DNA from: Bacteroides muris (ex Afrizal et al. 2022)
Lineage (GTDB): Bacteria > Bacteroidota > Bacteroidia > Bacteroidales > Bacteroidaceae
Assembly (NCBI RefSeq): GCF_004793475.1
Contig: NZ_SRYZ01000035.1
Location: forward strand, 1 to 40,122
DNA length: 40,122 nt
Reading direction: 5' to 3'
Shown here: positions 1 to 7,358 of the stretch, piece by piece
How positions within the stretch are numbered: position 1 is the first letter of the stretch
Layout: each line of letters starts with the position of its first letter
Translations under genes and position numbers: made by a program
The notes under the pieces: generated by a model
Databases searched by the model: none
What the model saw: only the letters and a program-made list of their open reading frames with translations
What the model was told of the DNA's origin: nothing

Positions 1-107
1 GTTGAGTATTGTTCCATAACTCTAATTGATTGACACTCATAAAGCTACAAATAAACCTCCAATTAACCTACTGATTTACAATATATTATTCATTGCAATA
101 ACGTTTA

Positions 108-143
108 TCTTCAATAAATTTTAAACAGCTTCTATATTTTTGC
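108..143 (+). promoter_or_regulatory. Promoter of the higBA locus
   Basis: A Bacteroides-type -7 element (TATTTTTG) lies at 135-142, 18 bp before the higB start codon. The -33 region is weak. The upstream stretch 1-107 is A/T-rich and shows no gene. Confidence 0.5.
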
Positions 144-306
144 ATCAAATAAGAGAGGTATGAGAATTGTATCACATAGAAAATTGAAAGAGTTCTACGA
201 GACGAAAGGGTATGAGGATTCACGCATAGCCTTAGAACGTTGGTATGATATAGCGGAAAAAGCTGAATGGAAGAACCTATCAGACATTAAAGTGGATTTT
301 CTTTCA

Positions 307-315
307 GTTGATTAT
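307..315 (+). repeat. Target-site duplication, left copy
   Basis: GTTGATTAT lies directly outside the left inverted repeat and is repeated exactly at 1846-1854 outside the right end. A 9-bp duplication fits ISAs1-type transposition. Confidence 0.9.
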
Positions 316-1845
316 CACGGCTCTTTCATTTAAAATCGGTCGAAGTTTACGAAAATAGTGGTATTTTATAGCGAAAATGTCTACCTTTGCACACAGCGAT
401 GCCGAAGCACCGCCTTCGGTGTTTCTTTATCATAAAATTAAAATTTAAAAAAGAGGCGGAGTGGTCGAGAAGGCTCTTCTGCCTCGATTTTCGCTACGCG
501 AAAATACGCATTATTCGCCTGATATGCAATATTTTCGGTTTAATATATATTAAAAAGAAACATCGTTTTTACCCTGCGTGCAGCATAATGGACAGACTGG
601 TTGATTTTGCCTCGTCAGTGCCGGATTTCCGCAGAACAGACAAGGGAAACCACCGTCACAGACTCCGGGATATCATAATGCTGATGGTACTTGGTCGTGC
701 CTCTGGATTTGTCGGTCGTGCTGATATAATTGCTTTCGGCAAACACAATATCAAAAAGTTCCGCAAAATGGGGATGTTGAAAAATGGAGTACCGTCCGAA
801 GCGACCCTTTGCCGAGTAGATAGTGGGATAAATGACTGCGCCATGGCCGACAGGATGCAGGAACTTGTCTAAGTGTTTCATGCTCAGTTGTGTAGCCGAT
901 CAGGGCGGGAGATAATCTGTATTGACGGCAAGGCCGAGCGGGGCACGGTTCTGGCGAACGGACGAAATCTGGATATCGTGTCGGCTTACTCGTTCAACAC
1001 AGGCATAACGCTGGCAACAGAGGCCTGTCCGGAGAAAAGCAATGAAATAAAGGCTATCCCACAACTTATCGACAAACTTGATTTTGCCGGAAAGACTGTG
1101 ACAGCCGACGCCATGTCCATGCAAAAGGACATCATAGACAGGATAAGAGGTAAAGGTGCTGATTTTCTCATTGAACTCAAGGCCAACCAGCCTTCGCTAC
1201 GTTACGGAGTGGAAGACAGACTCAAAGAGTATAAGCCGCTATATTCTTATACTGATGGTCCCGAACTCGGTCATGGAAGAATCGAGACAAGAACATACAA
1301 CATATATGATGGTCTCGAAATTATTGCCGACAAGGAGAAATGGGGCGGAAACATGACGATTATAGAATACATGGCCCAGACCGTCAGAAAGACGACCGCG
1401 ATAAATACACGTGAAAAACGTCTGTATGTGAGCAGTCTGCCGGCTGACACGCCCTCCATGGGTTCCATTGTGCGCCATCACTGGTCGATAGAAAGTATGC
1501 ATTGGGGACTGGATGTAAATCTGCTGCAAGACAAGGTGAAGCGCAAGTCGGCAAAGGCCGCCCGCAACCTTGATACAATACAAAGAATTGTCTACTCGGT
1601 ATTTTCTATATGGAAAGGGTTGCGCAAAAAGCGATCTGACAAGAGAAAAGGCGTGGCAGAACTTATGCGCCATGTCTCAATGAGTTTTACCCGATTAATG
1701 CGGTTTCTTTGCCAAAAATGAAATAAATCTGATTTTTAGAAAAAGATAACTGCTTGAAGTACAATCATAAAAAAATCACCCGATTCTCAACAAACCGGGT
1801 AAGGGATAATATGTCTTTATTTTTATCTTAAATGAAAGAGCCGTG
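316..1845 (+). mobile_element. ISAs1-family insertion sequence (1530 bp)
   Basis: The element is bounded by perfect 18-bp terminal inverted repeats (CACGGCTCTTTCATTTAA at 316-333 and its complement at 1828-1845) and flanked by identical 9-bp duplications. It carries one transposase frame. Between the left end and that gene are a small hairpin (TTTTCGC-TAC-GCGAAAA, about 487-503) and a GAGGC...GCCTC inverted repeat, which could shield the transposase from outside transcription. The exact flanks point to a recent insertion. The internal stop in the transposase suggests the copy is now dependent on another copy, or was moved by one. Confidence 0.9.
588..1721 (+). pseudogene. ISAs1-family DDE transposase with an in-frame stop
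   Basis: The frame opens at ATG 588 (MDRLVDFASS) with the conserved N-terminal segment RLRDIIMLMVLGRASGFVGR. It continues after a TAA at 870-872 in the same frame with the catalytic domain. Visible DDE positions are Asp in CIDGKAERGT, Asp in VTADAMSMQKDI and Glu in HHWSIESMHWGLDV, in the order and context of ISAs1/H-repeat transposases. The stop falls between the N-terminal domain and the first catalytic Asp. No reading-frame change is needed to join the halves, so this is a nonsense change and not a frameshift. A GTG at 873 could start the C-terminal half alone, but that would lack the DNA-binding region. Readthrough or a sequencing error are the alternatives. Confidence 0.85.
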
Positions 1846-1854
1846 GTTGATTAT
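1846..1854 (+). repeat. Target-site duplication, right copy
   Basis: GTTGATTAT is identical to 307-315. The two copies join in frame to rebuild the toxin gene. Confidence 0.9.
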
Positions 1855-2009
1855 GTAGGTAATCAACACTATGTATTCAATATCAGAGGCAACAACTATC
1901 GGTTGGTTGTCGTTGTTAAGTTTACAATTGGGTATGTCTTCATTCGCTGGGTTGGTACTCATAAAGATTACGATAAGATAGATTGTTCAACCATTTAAGA
2001 GATAGAAGT

Positions 2010-2372
2010 ATGAATAAAGTAACAAAAGAACAGTATGAATTTGCTTTGGCGAGAGTGGAGGAACTTCTGCCATTGGTTGATGACAATACGCCTTCAAATG
2101 ATAAGAATGCGGTGGAGCTTACACTTATGTCCGATATTGTGATAGCATATGAAAAAGAACATTATCCGATAGAAAAACCGACTGTTGCGGAATTGATAGA
2201 GCTATCTCTTGAAGAGAAAGGGATGAGTCAAAAGCAACTTGCTGGTGAGATTGGTATAAGTCCATCGCGTGTGAATGACTATATTTCTGGACGTTCGGAA
2301 CCGACCCTCAGAATTGCGAGATTGCTATGTCGAGTGCTGAATATACCTCCAGCCGCGATGTTGGGTTTCTGA
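2010..2372 (+). CDS. higA: HigA-type antitoxin, XRE-family regulator
   Basis: This 120-residue protein neutralises the HigB toxin and normally represses the pair. The first ~60 residues are acidic and helical (ALARVEELLPLVDD). Residues about 61-115 form an XRE helix-turn-helix, with MSQKQLAGEIGISPSRVNDYISG as the recognition segment and TLRIARLLCRVLNI after it. I chose ATG 2010, 11 bp after the toxin stop, over an upstream non-ATG start because this spacing matches the usual toxin-first operon. The toxin partner is broken by the IS. Transcripts from the native promoter must now cross 1.5 kb of IS, so expression may be altered. A terminator follows. Confidence 0.85.
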   Translation: MNKVTKEQYEFALARVEELLPLVDDNTPSNDKNAVELTLMSDIVIAYEKEHYPIEKPTVAELIELSLEEKGMSQKQLAGEIGISPSRVNDYISGRSEPTLRIARLLCRVLNIPPAAMLGF

Positions 2373-2394
2373 TTAGTTCATAAGAAGAATATTT

Positions 2395-2422
2395 AGGTGT
2401 GACTGTTATCACGCCTTTTTTT
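2395..2422 (+). terminator. Rho-independent terminator after higA
   Basis: Stem AGGTGTGA (2395-2402) pairs with TCACGCCT (2409-2416) with one G-T wobble and a 6-nt loop, followed by a run of seven T. Confidence 0.75.
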
Positions 2423-2432
2423 ATACAATTTT

Positions 2433-2454
2433 ACGACAATCGTTTTATTGTCGT
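2433..2454. repeat. Short perfect hairpin
   Basis: ACGACAAT (2433-2440) and ATTGTCGT (2447-2454) form an 8-bp stem with a 6-nt loop. It lies between the TA terminator and the putative left attachment site. Its role is unknown. The rest of 2455-2596 shows nothing that I can support. Confidence 0.4.
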
Positions 2455-2680
2455 GTATCACCTATCTGATAATTTTTCATCTTCTTTATAAATAACGAAA
2501 TTTACCGTAGAGATTTATAAATCAAATTCATACGGTATGACAATCTTACAAAAAATCTTTGGAATAACCGAGAAAAGAGGTTGAAATGTCACTGAAATGA
2601 CTATCATTAAAGCGTTTACAGTGCCAAACGAAGCCAACCGCAAAAAACGGGAAACGCAAAGGAAAGCAGTTCTATGAAGC

Positions 2681-2703
2681 AGAACGGTTTTCAAATCGTT
2701 ACC
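2681..2703 (+). repeat. Candidate attL of the mobilizable element
   Basis: A 23-bp sequence beginning AGAACGGTT and ending TCGTTACC matches 11950-11972 at 20 of 23 positions. The integrase begins 112 bp away and faces into the element, which is the usual arrangement for an att site beside int. This is inference: the repeat is imperfect and no tRNA target is visible. Confidence 0.4.
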
Positions 2704-2739
2704 CGTAGCGAGATGCATTTTTAACGCTCCCTGCATTGA

Positions 2740-2798
2740 TTGCGCCGTTCTGCGCCGACTTGCTTATCAAGGTCTAACTCGTTGAGTAATAACTTTGC
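2740..2798 (+). promoter_or_regulatory. Promoter of the integrase operon
   Basis: TTGCGCC at 2740, TATCAAGGT at 2765-2773 and a -7 element TAACTTTG at 2790-2797. The same three boxes occur with identical spacing before the helicase gene (4627-4684), which suggests a common activator or repressor. No good -33 TTTG is present, in keeping with regulator-dependent transcription. Confidence 0.65.
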
Positions 2799-2814
2799 AA
2801 ACAAAAAAACGAGT

Positions 2815-4044
2815 ATGGCAAGAAGTACATTCAAAGTGCTGTTCTACGTGAACGGCAGCAAGGAGAAAAACGGTATTGTCCCCATCATGGGGCGAGTGAC
2901 AATCAACGGGACTGTGGCGCAGTTCAGTTGCAAGCAGAGTGTCCCGAAAACGCTTTGGGATATCAAGGGCAACCGAGCCAAAGGCAAGAGCAAGGGAGCA
3001 CGGGACATCAATTTAGCTTTGGACAACATCAAGGCGCAAATCATCAAACACTACCAACGCCTATCCGACCGTGAGGCATTCGTTACGGCAGAAATGGTGC
3101 GCAATGCTTATCAAGGTATCGGCAGCGAGTACGAGACACTGCTCAAAGCGTTCGACCGTGAGAACGAAGTATTCAAGAAGCGTGTCGGCAAGGACAGGGT
3201 AATGGCAACTTACCACTCACGAGTGAGGGCAAGAAACCATGTGGCAGCGTTCATCAAGTCTTTCTACAGGCGGACTGATATGTCCATGCTGGAGATTACG
3301 CCCGACTTCATCAAGGAGTTCGCAGCCTACCTCTCAACGGAGGCCGGACTGCATAACGGGACGATATGGGAAAAGTGCATGTGGCTGAAAGGTGTTGTCA
3401 TGCGTGCGCACTTCAACGGACTGATACCGAGAAACCCGTTTGCCCAGTTCCATATCAGCCCGAATGTGAAGGAGCGTGAGTACCTGACGGAAGACGAATT
3501 GAAAGCGTTAATGACGCACGAGTTCGGGGATGCAAAACTGTCCTATATCCGTGATATTTTCGTTTTCGCCAGCTTCACCGCCCTTTCTTTCGTGGACATC
3601 AAGGAACTGACCAATGACAACATCGTGGAAGTGAACGGAGAAAAGTGGATATTATCCAAACGGCACAAGACGAAAGTTCCGTTCCAAGTGAAACTGCTGG
3701 ATATTCCTATGCAGATAATAGAGCGTTACCGTTCCTTGCAGGAGGACAACCTCGTTTTTCCTAATCTCAACTACTGGTCTATCTGCAAACCGTTGAAAAA
3801 GGTGATGAAAGAGTGCGGGATAACAAAGGACATCTCGTTTCATTGCGCCAGACATGGGTTCGCGACGCTCGCCTTGAGTATGGGGATGCCGATTGAGAGC
3901 GTGAGCCGTGTTTTGGGACACACGAACATTGTCACGACCCAAATCTACGCAAAAATCACAACGCAGAAGCTGGATAACGACCTTACCATGCTCGGCAACA
4001 GACTAAACCAATCGTTTAACAACATATCAATGGCAGGACAATGA
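2815..4044 (+). CDS. int: Tyrosine site-specific integrase
   Basis: This 409-residue recombinase should integrate and excise the element. The N-terminal SAM-like/arm-binding part runs to about residue 215, and the catalytic domain covers about 220-395. Visible active-site residues are Lys near 285 (SKRHKTK), His343 and Arg346 (HCAR), His369 (VLGHTN) and nucleophile Tyr378 (QIYAK). The first catalytic Arg, normally in a TGLR-like motif, is replaced by Ser in FTALSFVDIKELT. The same departure is known for Bacteroides integrases of the IntDOT type. I chose ATG 2815 because it starts the conserved MARSTFKVLFYVNG and lies 18 bp after the -7 promoter element; the longer frame from 2740 would overlap the promoter. 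The stop overlaps the next start by 4 bp. Confidence 0.9.
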   Translation: MARSTFKVLFYVNGSKEKNGIVPIMGRVTINGTVAQFSCKQSVPKTLWDIKGNRAKGKSKGARDINLALDNIKAQIIKHYQRLSDREAFVTAEMVRNAYQGIGSEYETLLKAFDRENEVFKKRVGKDRVMATYHSRVRARNHVAAFIKSFYRRTDMSMLEITPDFIKEFAAYLSTEAGLHNGTIWEKCMWLKGVVMRAHFNGLIPRNPFAQFHISPNVKEREYLTEDELKALMTHEFGDAKLSYIRDIFVFASFTALSFVDIKELTNDNIVEVNGEKWILSKRHKTKVPFQVKLLDIPMQIIERYRSLQEDNLVFPNLNYWSICKPLKKVMKECGITKDISFHCARHGFATLALSMGMPIESVSRVLGHTNIVTTQIYAKITTQKLDNDLTMLGNRLNQSFNNISMAGQ

Positions 4045-4415
4045 AAAGAAATATCATCGAAATTACGGAACACGGTACGATAACTATACCGAGTGAAACG
4101 GTATGGATGAGCGAAGCTGAACTTGTCAGCCTGTTCGGGGTTATTGCTCCTACTGTCCGTGCCGCAATCCGAGCCGTTTATAAAAGCGGAGTATTGACAG
4201 AACATGAAGCGCAACGGCATATCCGTCTGTCGGATAAATACAGCATGGATGTTTACAGCCTTGAAATGGTTATCGCCCTCGCTTTCCGCATCCACTCATA
4301 CGGAGCGGAACGGGTACGCAATGCCATGATTGAAAAGTTGTACTTGCGAAAAGAGAAAACAAGCATCTTCTTTTCGTTGGGCAATGGAATAAAAGTACCT
4401 AAATATCAGGCATGA
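4041..4415 (+). CDS. RhuM-like DNA-binding protein
   Basis: This 124-residue protein overlaps the integrase stop by ATGA, so the two are translationally coupled. Residues about 22-95 match the N-terminal helix-turn-helix of the RhuM family: VWMSEAELVSLFGV, then an arm ending HEAQRHIRLS, then YSLEMVIALAFRIHSYGAERVR. It is a single domain without the catalytic extensions of longer RhuM proteins. By position it could be the regulator or excision cofactor of the element, possibly acting on the twin boxes before int and the helicase gene. That role is inference. A strong terminator lies 115 bp downstream, so int and this gene form one transcription unit. Confidence 0.65.
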   Translation: MKRNIIEITEHGTITIPSETVWMSEAELVSLFGVIAPTVRAAIRAVYKSGVLTEHEAQRHIRLSDKYSMDVYSLEMVIALAFRIHSYGAERVRNAMIEKLYLRKEKTSIFFSLGNGIKVPKYQA

Positions 4416-4530
4416 AGTATATTGATATGACGACATGAAGTAATGAAACCAATACGTATTCCCATTATCAACAACTCATTTATACGAGTGTTTGAATAGG
4501 CGTATTGCCATTCATACGTATTAAGACGAC

Positions 4531-4577
4531 AAGTCCCGAAGAAACTGCCATTGAAGTGGTGTTTCTTCGGGACTTTT
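4531..4577 (+). terminator. Strong rho-independent terminator after the int operon
   Basis: AAGTCCCGAAGAAAC (4531-4545) pairs perfectly over 15 bp with GTTTCTTCGGGACTT (4561-4575), with a 15-nt loop and a following T run. It separates the int operon from the helicase promoter. Confidence 0.9.
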
Positions 4578-4626
4578 TGTTGTCATGTTCTCCGATATGC
4601 TGCAAGTTTTTCATTCCTTGTGTTTT

Positions 4627-4686
4627 TTGCGCCATTCTGCCGTGATTTGCGTATCAAGGTTTTAAGCGGCTCGCCATAATTTTGCA
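4627..4686 (+). promoter_or_regulatory. Promoter of the helicase gene, twin of the int promoter
   Basis: TTGCGCC at 4627-4633, TATCAAGGT at 4652-4660 and -7 TAATTTTG at 4677-4684. The offsets (25 and 50 bp) are exactly those of the int promoter, while the bases between the boxes differ in part. Confidence 0.65.
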
Positions 4687-4721
4687 TACGATTATTTATC
4701 AACCATTTAAGCGTATGAACA

Positions 4722-5927
4722 ATGAGTAAATCAGACATCAGCAAGGAGGAGTTTATCCGAGTGGGTACGACCCTCTACAAGTTAGTGAACCAGCCCCGAC
4801 TGAACGATGGCTATGTGAAGAAACGAATCGTGTGGAACAACGAGACCCTGCGACAGGACTATGGCAAGCACTTTCTCGCTACCGTACCGAAGTATGACGG
4901 CTTCTGCACGGTGCCCGACCATGTGAATTACCGTCCGATAGTGGACAAGTTCCTGAACCTCTATGAACCGATAGACCACAAACCGATGGAGGGTGATTTT
5001 CCCTCTATCCGTTCGTTAGTGCATCATATCTTCGGGGAACAATACGAGTTGGGAATGGACTACCTGCAGCTGCTATACCTGCAACCTGTTCAAAAATTAC
5101 CAATCCTGCTGTTGGTATCGGAGGAACGCAATACGGGCAAAAGTACGTTCTTGAACTTCCTGAAAGCCCTGTTTCAGAATAATGTGACCTTCAACACCAA
5201 CGAGGACTTCCGCAGCCAGTTCAATTCCGATTGGGCAGGGAAATTACTTATCGTGGTGGATGAAGTGTTGCTGAGCCGCAGGGAGGACAGTGAGCGGTTG
5301 AAAAACCTCAGTACCACGTTATCCTACAAGGTGGAAGCCAAAGGCAAAGACCGTGACGAGATTGCCTTCTTCGCCAAATTCGTGCTGTGTTCCAACAACG
5401 AGTATCTGCCCGTCATCATAGACGCAGGGGAAACACGCTATTGGGTACGGAAGATAGACCGCTTGCAATCGGACGATACAGACTTTCTGCAAAAGCTGAA
5501 AGTGGAAATCCCTGCTTTCCTATACCATTTGCTGCACAGACAACTCTCCACCGAAAAAGAGAGCCGTATGTGGTTTGCCCCATCATTGCTGCATACCGAA
5601 GCCTTGCAGAAGATTATCCGCAGCAACCGCAACCGATTGGAGATAGAGATATGTGAACTTATACTTGATATCATGGCAAGCACGGGTATCGACACTTTTT
5701 CTTTTTGCTGTAACGACATGCTCACGCTGTTGGCAAACACGTATGTCAAGGCGGAGAAGTACCAAGTAAGGAAGGTATTGCAGGAGTGTTGGAAGCTCAC
5801 GCCAGCACCGAACGGATTGACATACATCACCTACCAACTGAACTACAATCGGGAGTGTCGGTATGAGCCGATAAGGAGGGTGGGACGCTTTTATACCGTC
5901 ACAAGGCAGCAACTTGAAACGCTGTAA
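4722..5927 (+). CDS. SF3-like helicase (DUF5906-type) of a mobilizable element
   Basis: This 401-residue protein has an AAA/SF3-like ATPase core. Walker A is SEERNTGKST (about residues 133-142), Walker B is KLLIVVDEVLL (about 174-184), a sensor Asn lies in FVLCSNNE, and an Arg-containing GETRYWVRKI segment follows (about 237-245). The C-terminal ~110 residues look like a winged-helix DNA-binding tail. Proteins of this type sit between integrase and primase in Bacteroides mobilizable transposons, where they are linked to excision or replication of the circular form. Its promoter repeats that of int. The next 253 bp carry repeats that may be its binding site. Confidence 0.75.
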   Translation: MSKSDISKEEFIRVGTTLYKLVNQPRLNDGYVKKRIVWNNETLRQDYGKHFLATVPKYDGFCTVPDHVNYRPIVDKFLNLYEPIDHKPMEGDFPSIRSLVHHIFGEQYELGMDYLQLLYLQPVQKLPILLLVSEERNTGKSTFLNFLKALFQNNVTFNTNEDFRSQFNSDWAGKLLIVVDEVLLSRREDSERLKNLSTTLSYKVEAKGKDRDEIAFFAKFVLCSNNEYLPVIIDAGETRYWVRKIDRLQSDDTDFLQKLKVEIPAFLYHLLHRQLSTEKESRMWFAPSLLHTEALQKIIRSNRNRLEIEICELILDIMASTGIDTFSFCCNDMLTLLANTYVKAEKYQVRKVLQECWKLTPAPNGLTYITYQLNYNRECRYEPIRRVGRFYTVTRQQLETL

Positions 5928-5942
5928 ATCCATTGTCTTTTT

Positions 5943-6146
5943 GTTGAATTGTTGAATAAGGATATAATCATACTGATAATAAGCGATATACACTCTCAAC
6001 AAAATCTCAACAGACCAAAAGAGAAGTTGAGCATAAAGCCACGACTTATTGTTGGTTTCTCTTTTGGTGAGTGGTTTGTTGAGCGGATGTTGAACATCTA
6101 TTTGTGTAGATATAAGCATATTAAATATGCTATTCAACGAATCAAC
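5943..6146. repeat. GTTGA-rich repeat region, candidate origin
   Basis: The gap between helicase and primase carries about nine copies of GTTGA or its complement TCAAC, a 12-bp inverted repeat (ACCAAAAGAGAA at 6014-6025, complement at 6057-6068) and a perfect palindrome (AGCATATT-A-AATATGCT at 6115-6131). An open frame runs through it but has no family look. The clustering is iteron-like. An origin or helicase-loading site is inferred, not shown. Confidence 0.4.
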
Positions 6147-6180
6147 GATTTTCATTCACCATTAAAACCATAGGAAGATT

Positions 6181-7146
6181 ATGACTACACAGGAAGCAAA
6201 GAAGATACGCATCGCAGACTATCTGCAAAGTTTGGGCTATAGTCCCGTCAAGCAGCAGGGCAAAAGCCTTTGGTACAAATCACCGTTCAGGGAGGAAACG
6301 GAAGCCTCGTTCAAGGTAAACACCGAACTTAACCAATGGTATGACTTCGGAACGGGCAAAGGAGGCAGCATCATCGCTTTAGCGCAGGAACTTTACGGTT
6401 CGGACTATGTGCCTTACCTGCTTGGTAAGATAGCGGAACAAGTACCGCATGTCCGTCCCGTGTCTTTCTCTTTTCGCCAGCAGGCCTCCGAACCATGTTT
6501 CCAACATTTGGAGGTGAAAGAACTCACACACCCTGCATTACTCTGTTACTTGCAGGAGCGTGGAATAAACACTGCATTGGCGCAAGCTGAATGTAAGGAA
6601 CTGCACTTCGTCCATAACGGCAAGCCTTATTTCGCCATCGGGTTCCCGAATGTGGCAGGAGGCTATGAGGTACGCAACCGTTTCTTCAAGGGTTGCATCG
6701 CCCCGAAGGACATCAGCCATATCAGACAGTCGGGAGAGCCGAGAGAGAAATGCCTCGTGTTAGAGGGAATGATGGACTATCTTTCATTCCTCACCTTGCG
6801 GATGAAGAACTGCCCGACCATGCCCGACCTTGACAGGCAGGATTACGTTATTCTCAATTCCGTTTCCAACGTATCCAAAGCCATAGACGTGCTGCACGGG
6901 TACGAGCGTATACACTGTCTGCTTGACAATGACGAGGCAGGGCGGAAAGCGTATTGGGAACTGGCAGGAGAGTTTGCCGGACGTATCAGGGACTTCTCCC
7001 CAAACTACAACGGGTACAAAGACCTGAACGACTACCTGTGCAGCAAACCTTTGTCCCAATCGGCTGAGCCGATGAAACAGGAGAAGCAAGTCCAATCCGC
7101 AAAACGGATGATGCAGCCACCGAAAAAGCAAGGGCTGAAGATGTAG
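6181..7146 (+). CDS. Toprim primase of the mobilizable element
   Basis: This 321-residue protein matches the DnaG-like primases of Bacteroides mobile elements. The N-terminal ~70 residues resemble the CHC2 domain (KSLWYKSPFREETEASFKV, WYDFGTGKGGSIIALAQE) but lack the zinc-binding Cys/His set, as is common in element-encoded copies. The Toprim domain is marked by Glu in CLVLEGMMDYLS and the acidic motif LLDNDEAGRKAY near residues 242-255. The C-terminus is a short basic Gln/Lys-rich tail. It probably primes replication of the transferred strand or circular form together with the upstream helicase. ATG 6181 follows the repeat region directly, and an oriT candidate begins about 50 bp after its stop. 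Confidence 0.8.
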   Translation: MTTQEAKKIRIADYLQSLGYSPVKQQGKSLWYKSPFREETEASFKVNTELNQWYDFGTGKGGSIIALAQELYGSDYVPYLLGKIAEQVPHVRPVSFSFRQQASEPCFQHLEVKELTHPALLCYLQERGINTALAQAECKELHFVHNGKPYFAIGFPNVAGGYEVRNRFFKGCIAPKDISHIRQSGEPREKCLVLEGMMDYLSFLTLRMKNCPTMPDLDRQDYVILNSVSNVSKAIDVLHGYERIHCLLDNDEAGRKAYWELAGEFAGRIRDFSPNYNGYKDLNDYLCSKPLSQSAEPMKQEKQVQSAKRMMQPPKKQGLKM

Positions 7147-7197
7147 GGAGAGGGTGTTTGCAGCGACACGGATATTTACCGACGGAAAATGCCGTAG

Positions 7198-7308
7198 CTT
7201 ATTAGGGAATTTTCCGAGCCGCAATACTCCATATCGCTGAAAATTCCCCAATAAGCCAAAGAGGTTGCACCTCTCTGGACTCTCCCAAAGACTAACGGCA
7301 AGAGCCGT
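7198..7308. other. Candidate origin of transfer (oriT)
   Basis: Three hairpins precede the relaxase gene. CTTATTAGGGAATTTTC (7198-7214) pairs with 7239-7255 at 16 of 17 positions. AGAGGT-TGC-ACCTCT lies at 7260-7274 and ACGGC-AAGA-GCCGT at 7295-7308. A hairpin-rich, non-coding stretch just upstream of a MobV gene is the usual oriT location. The nick site cannot be read with certainty. Confidence 0.55.
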
Positions 7309-7358
7309 ATAGAATAATCATTATTGTTTCACAATTCAAGAATAAAGGAAAATTATAT

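Larger units (their letters stand above)
160..1998 (+). pseudogene. higB: HigB-type toxin gene split by an insertion sequence
   Basis: The gene is in two parts. Residues 1-52 are encoded at 160-315 and the last 47 residues plus stop at 1855-1998. Removing the IS and one copy of the 9-bp target duplication restores a single 99-residue frame ending 11 bp before the antitoxin start. The rebuilt protein has an N-terminal helical part (KLKEFYETKG, LERWYDIAEKAEW) and a beta-rich C-terminal part (YVFNIRGNNYRLVV, VFIRWVGTHKDYDKID). This is the layout of the HigB/RelE-fold mRNA interferases, which cut ribosome-bound mRNA; the family assignment is from these motifs. As it stands, translation would read through the duplication into the IS end and stop at 331-333, giving a 57-residue product without the catalytic C-terminus. 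The toxin is therefore almost certainly inactive while its antitoxin is intact. Confidence 0.85.

Noticed and set aside
2515..2736. 73-codon minus-strand frame upstream of int
   Set aside because: No family features, and it spans the candidate att repeat; judged chance.
5949..6173. 74-codon frame between helicase and primase
   Set aside because: The stretch is dominated by repeats and palindromes, and the translation has no protein-like pattern; treated as a repeat region.
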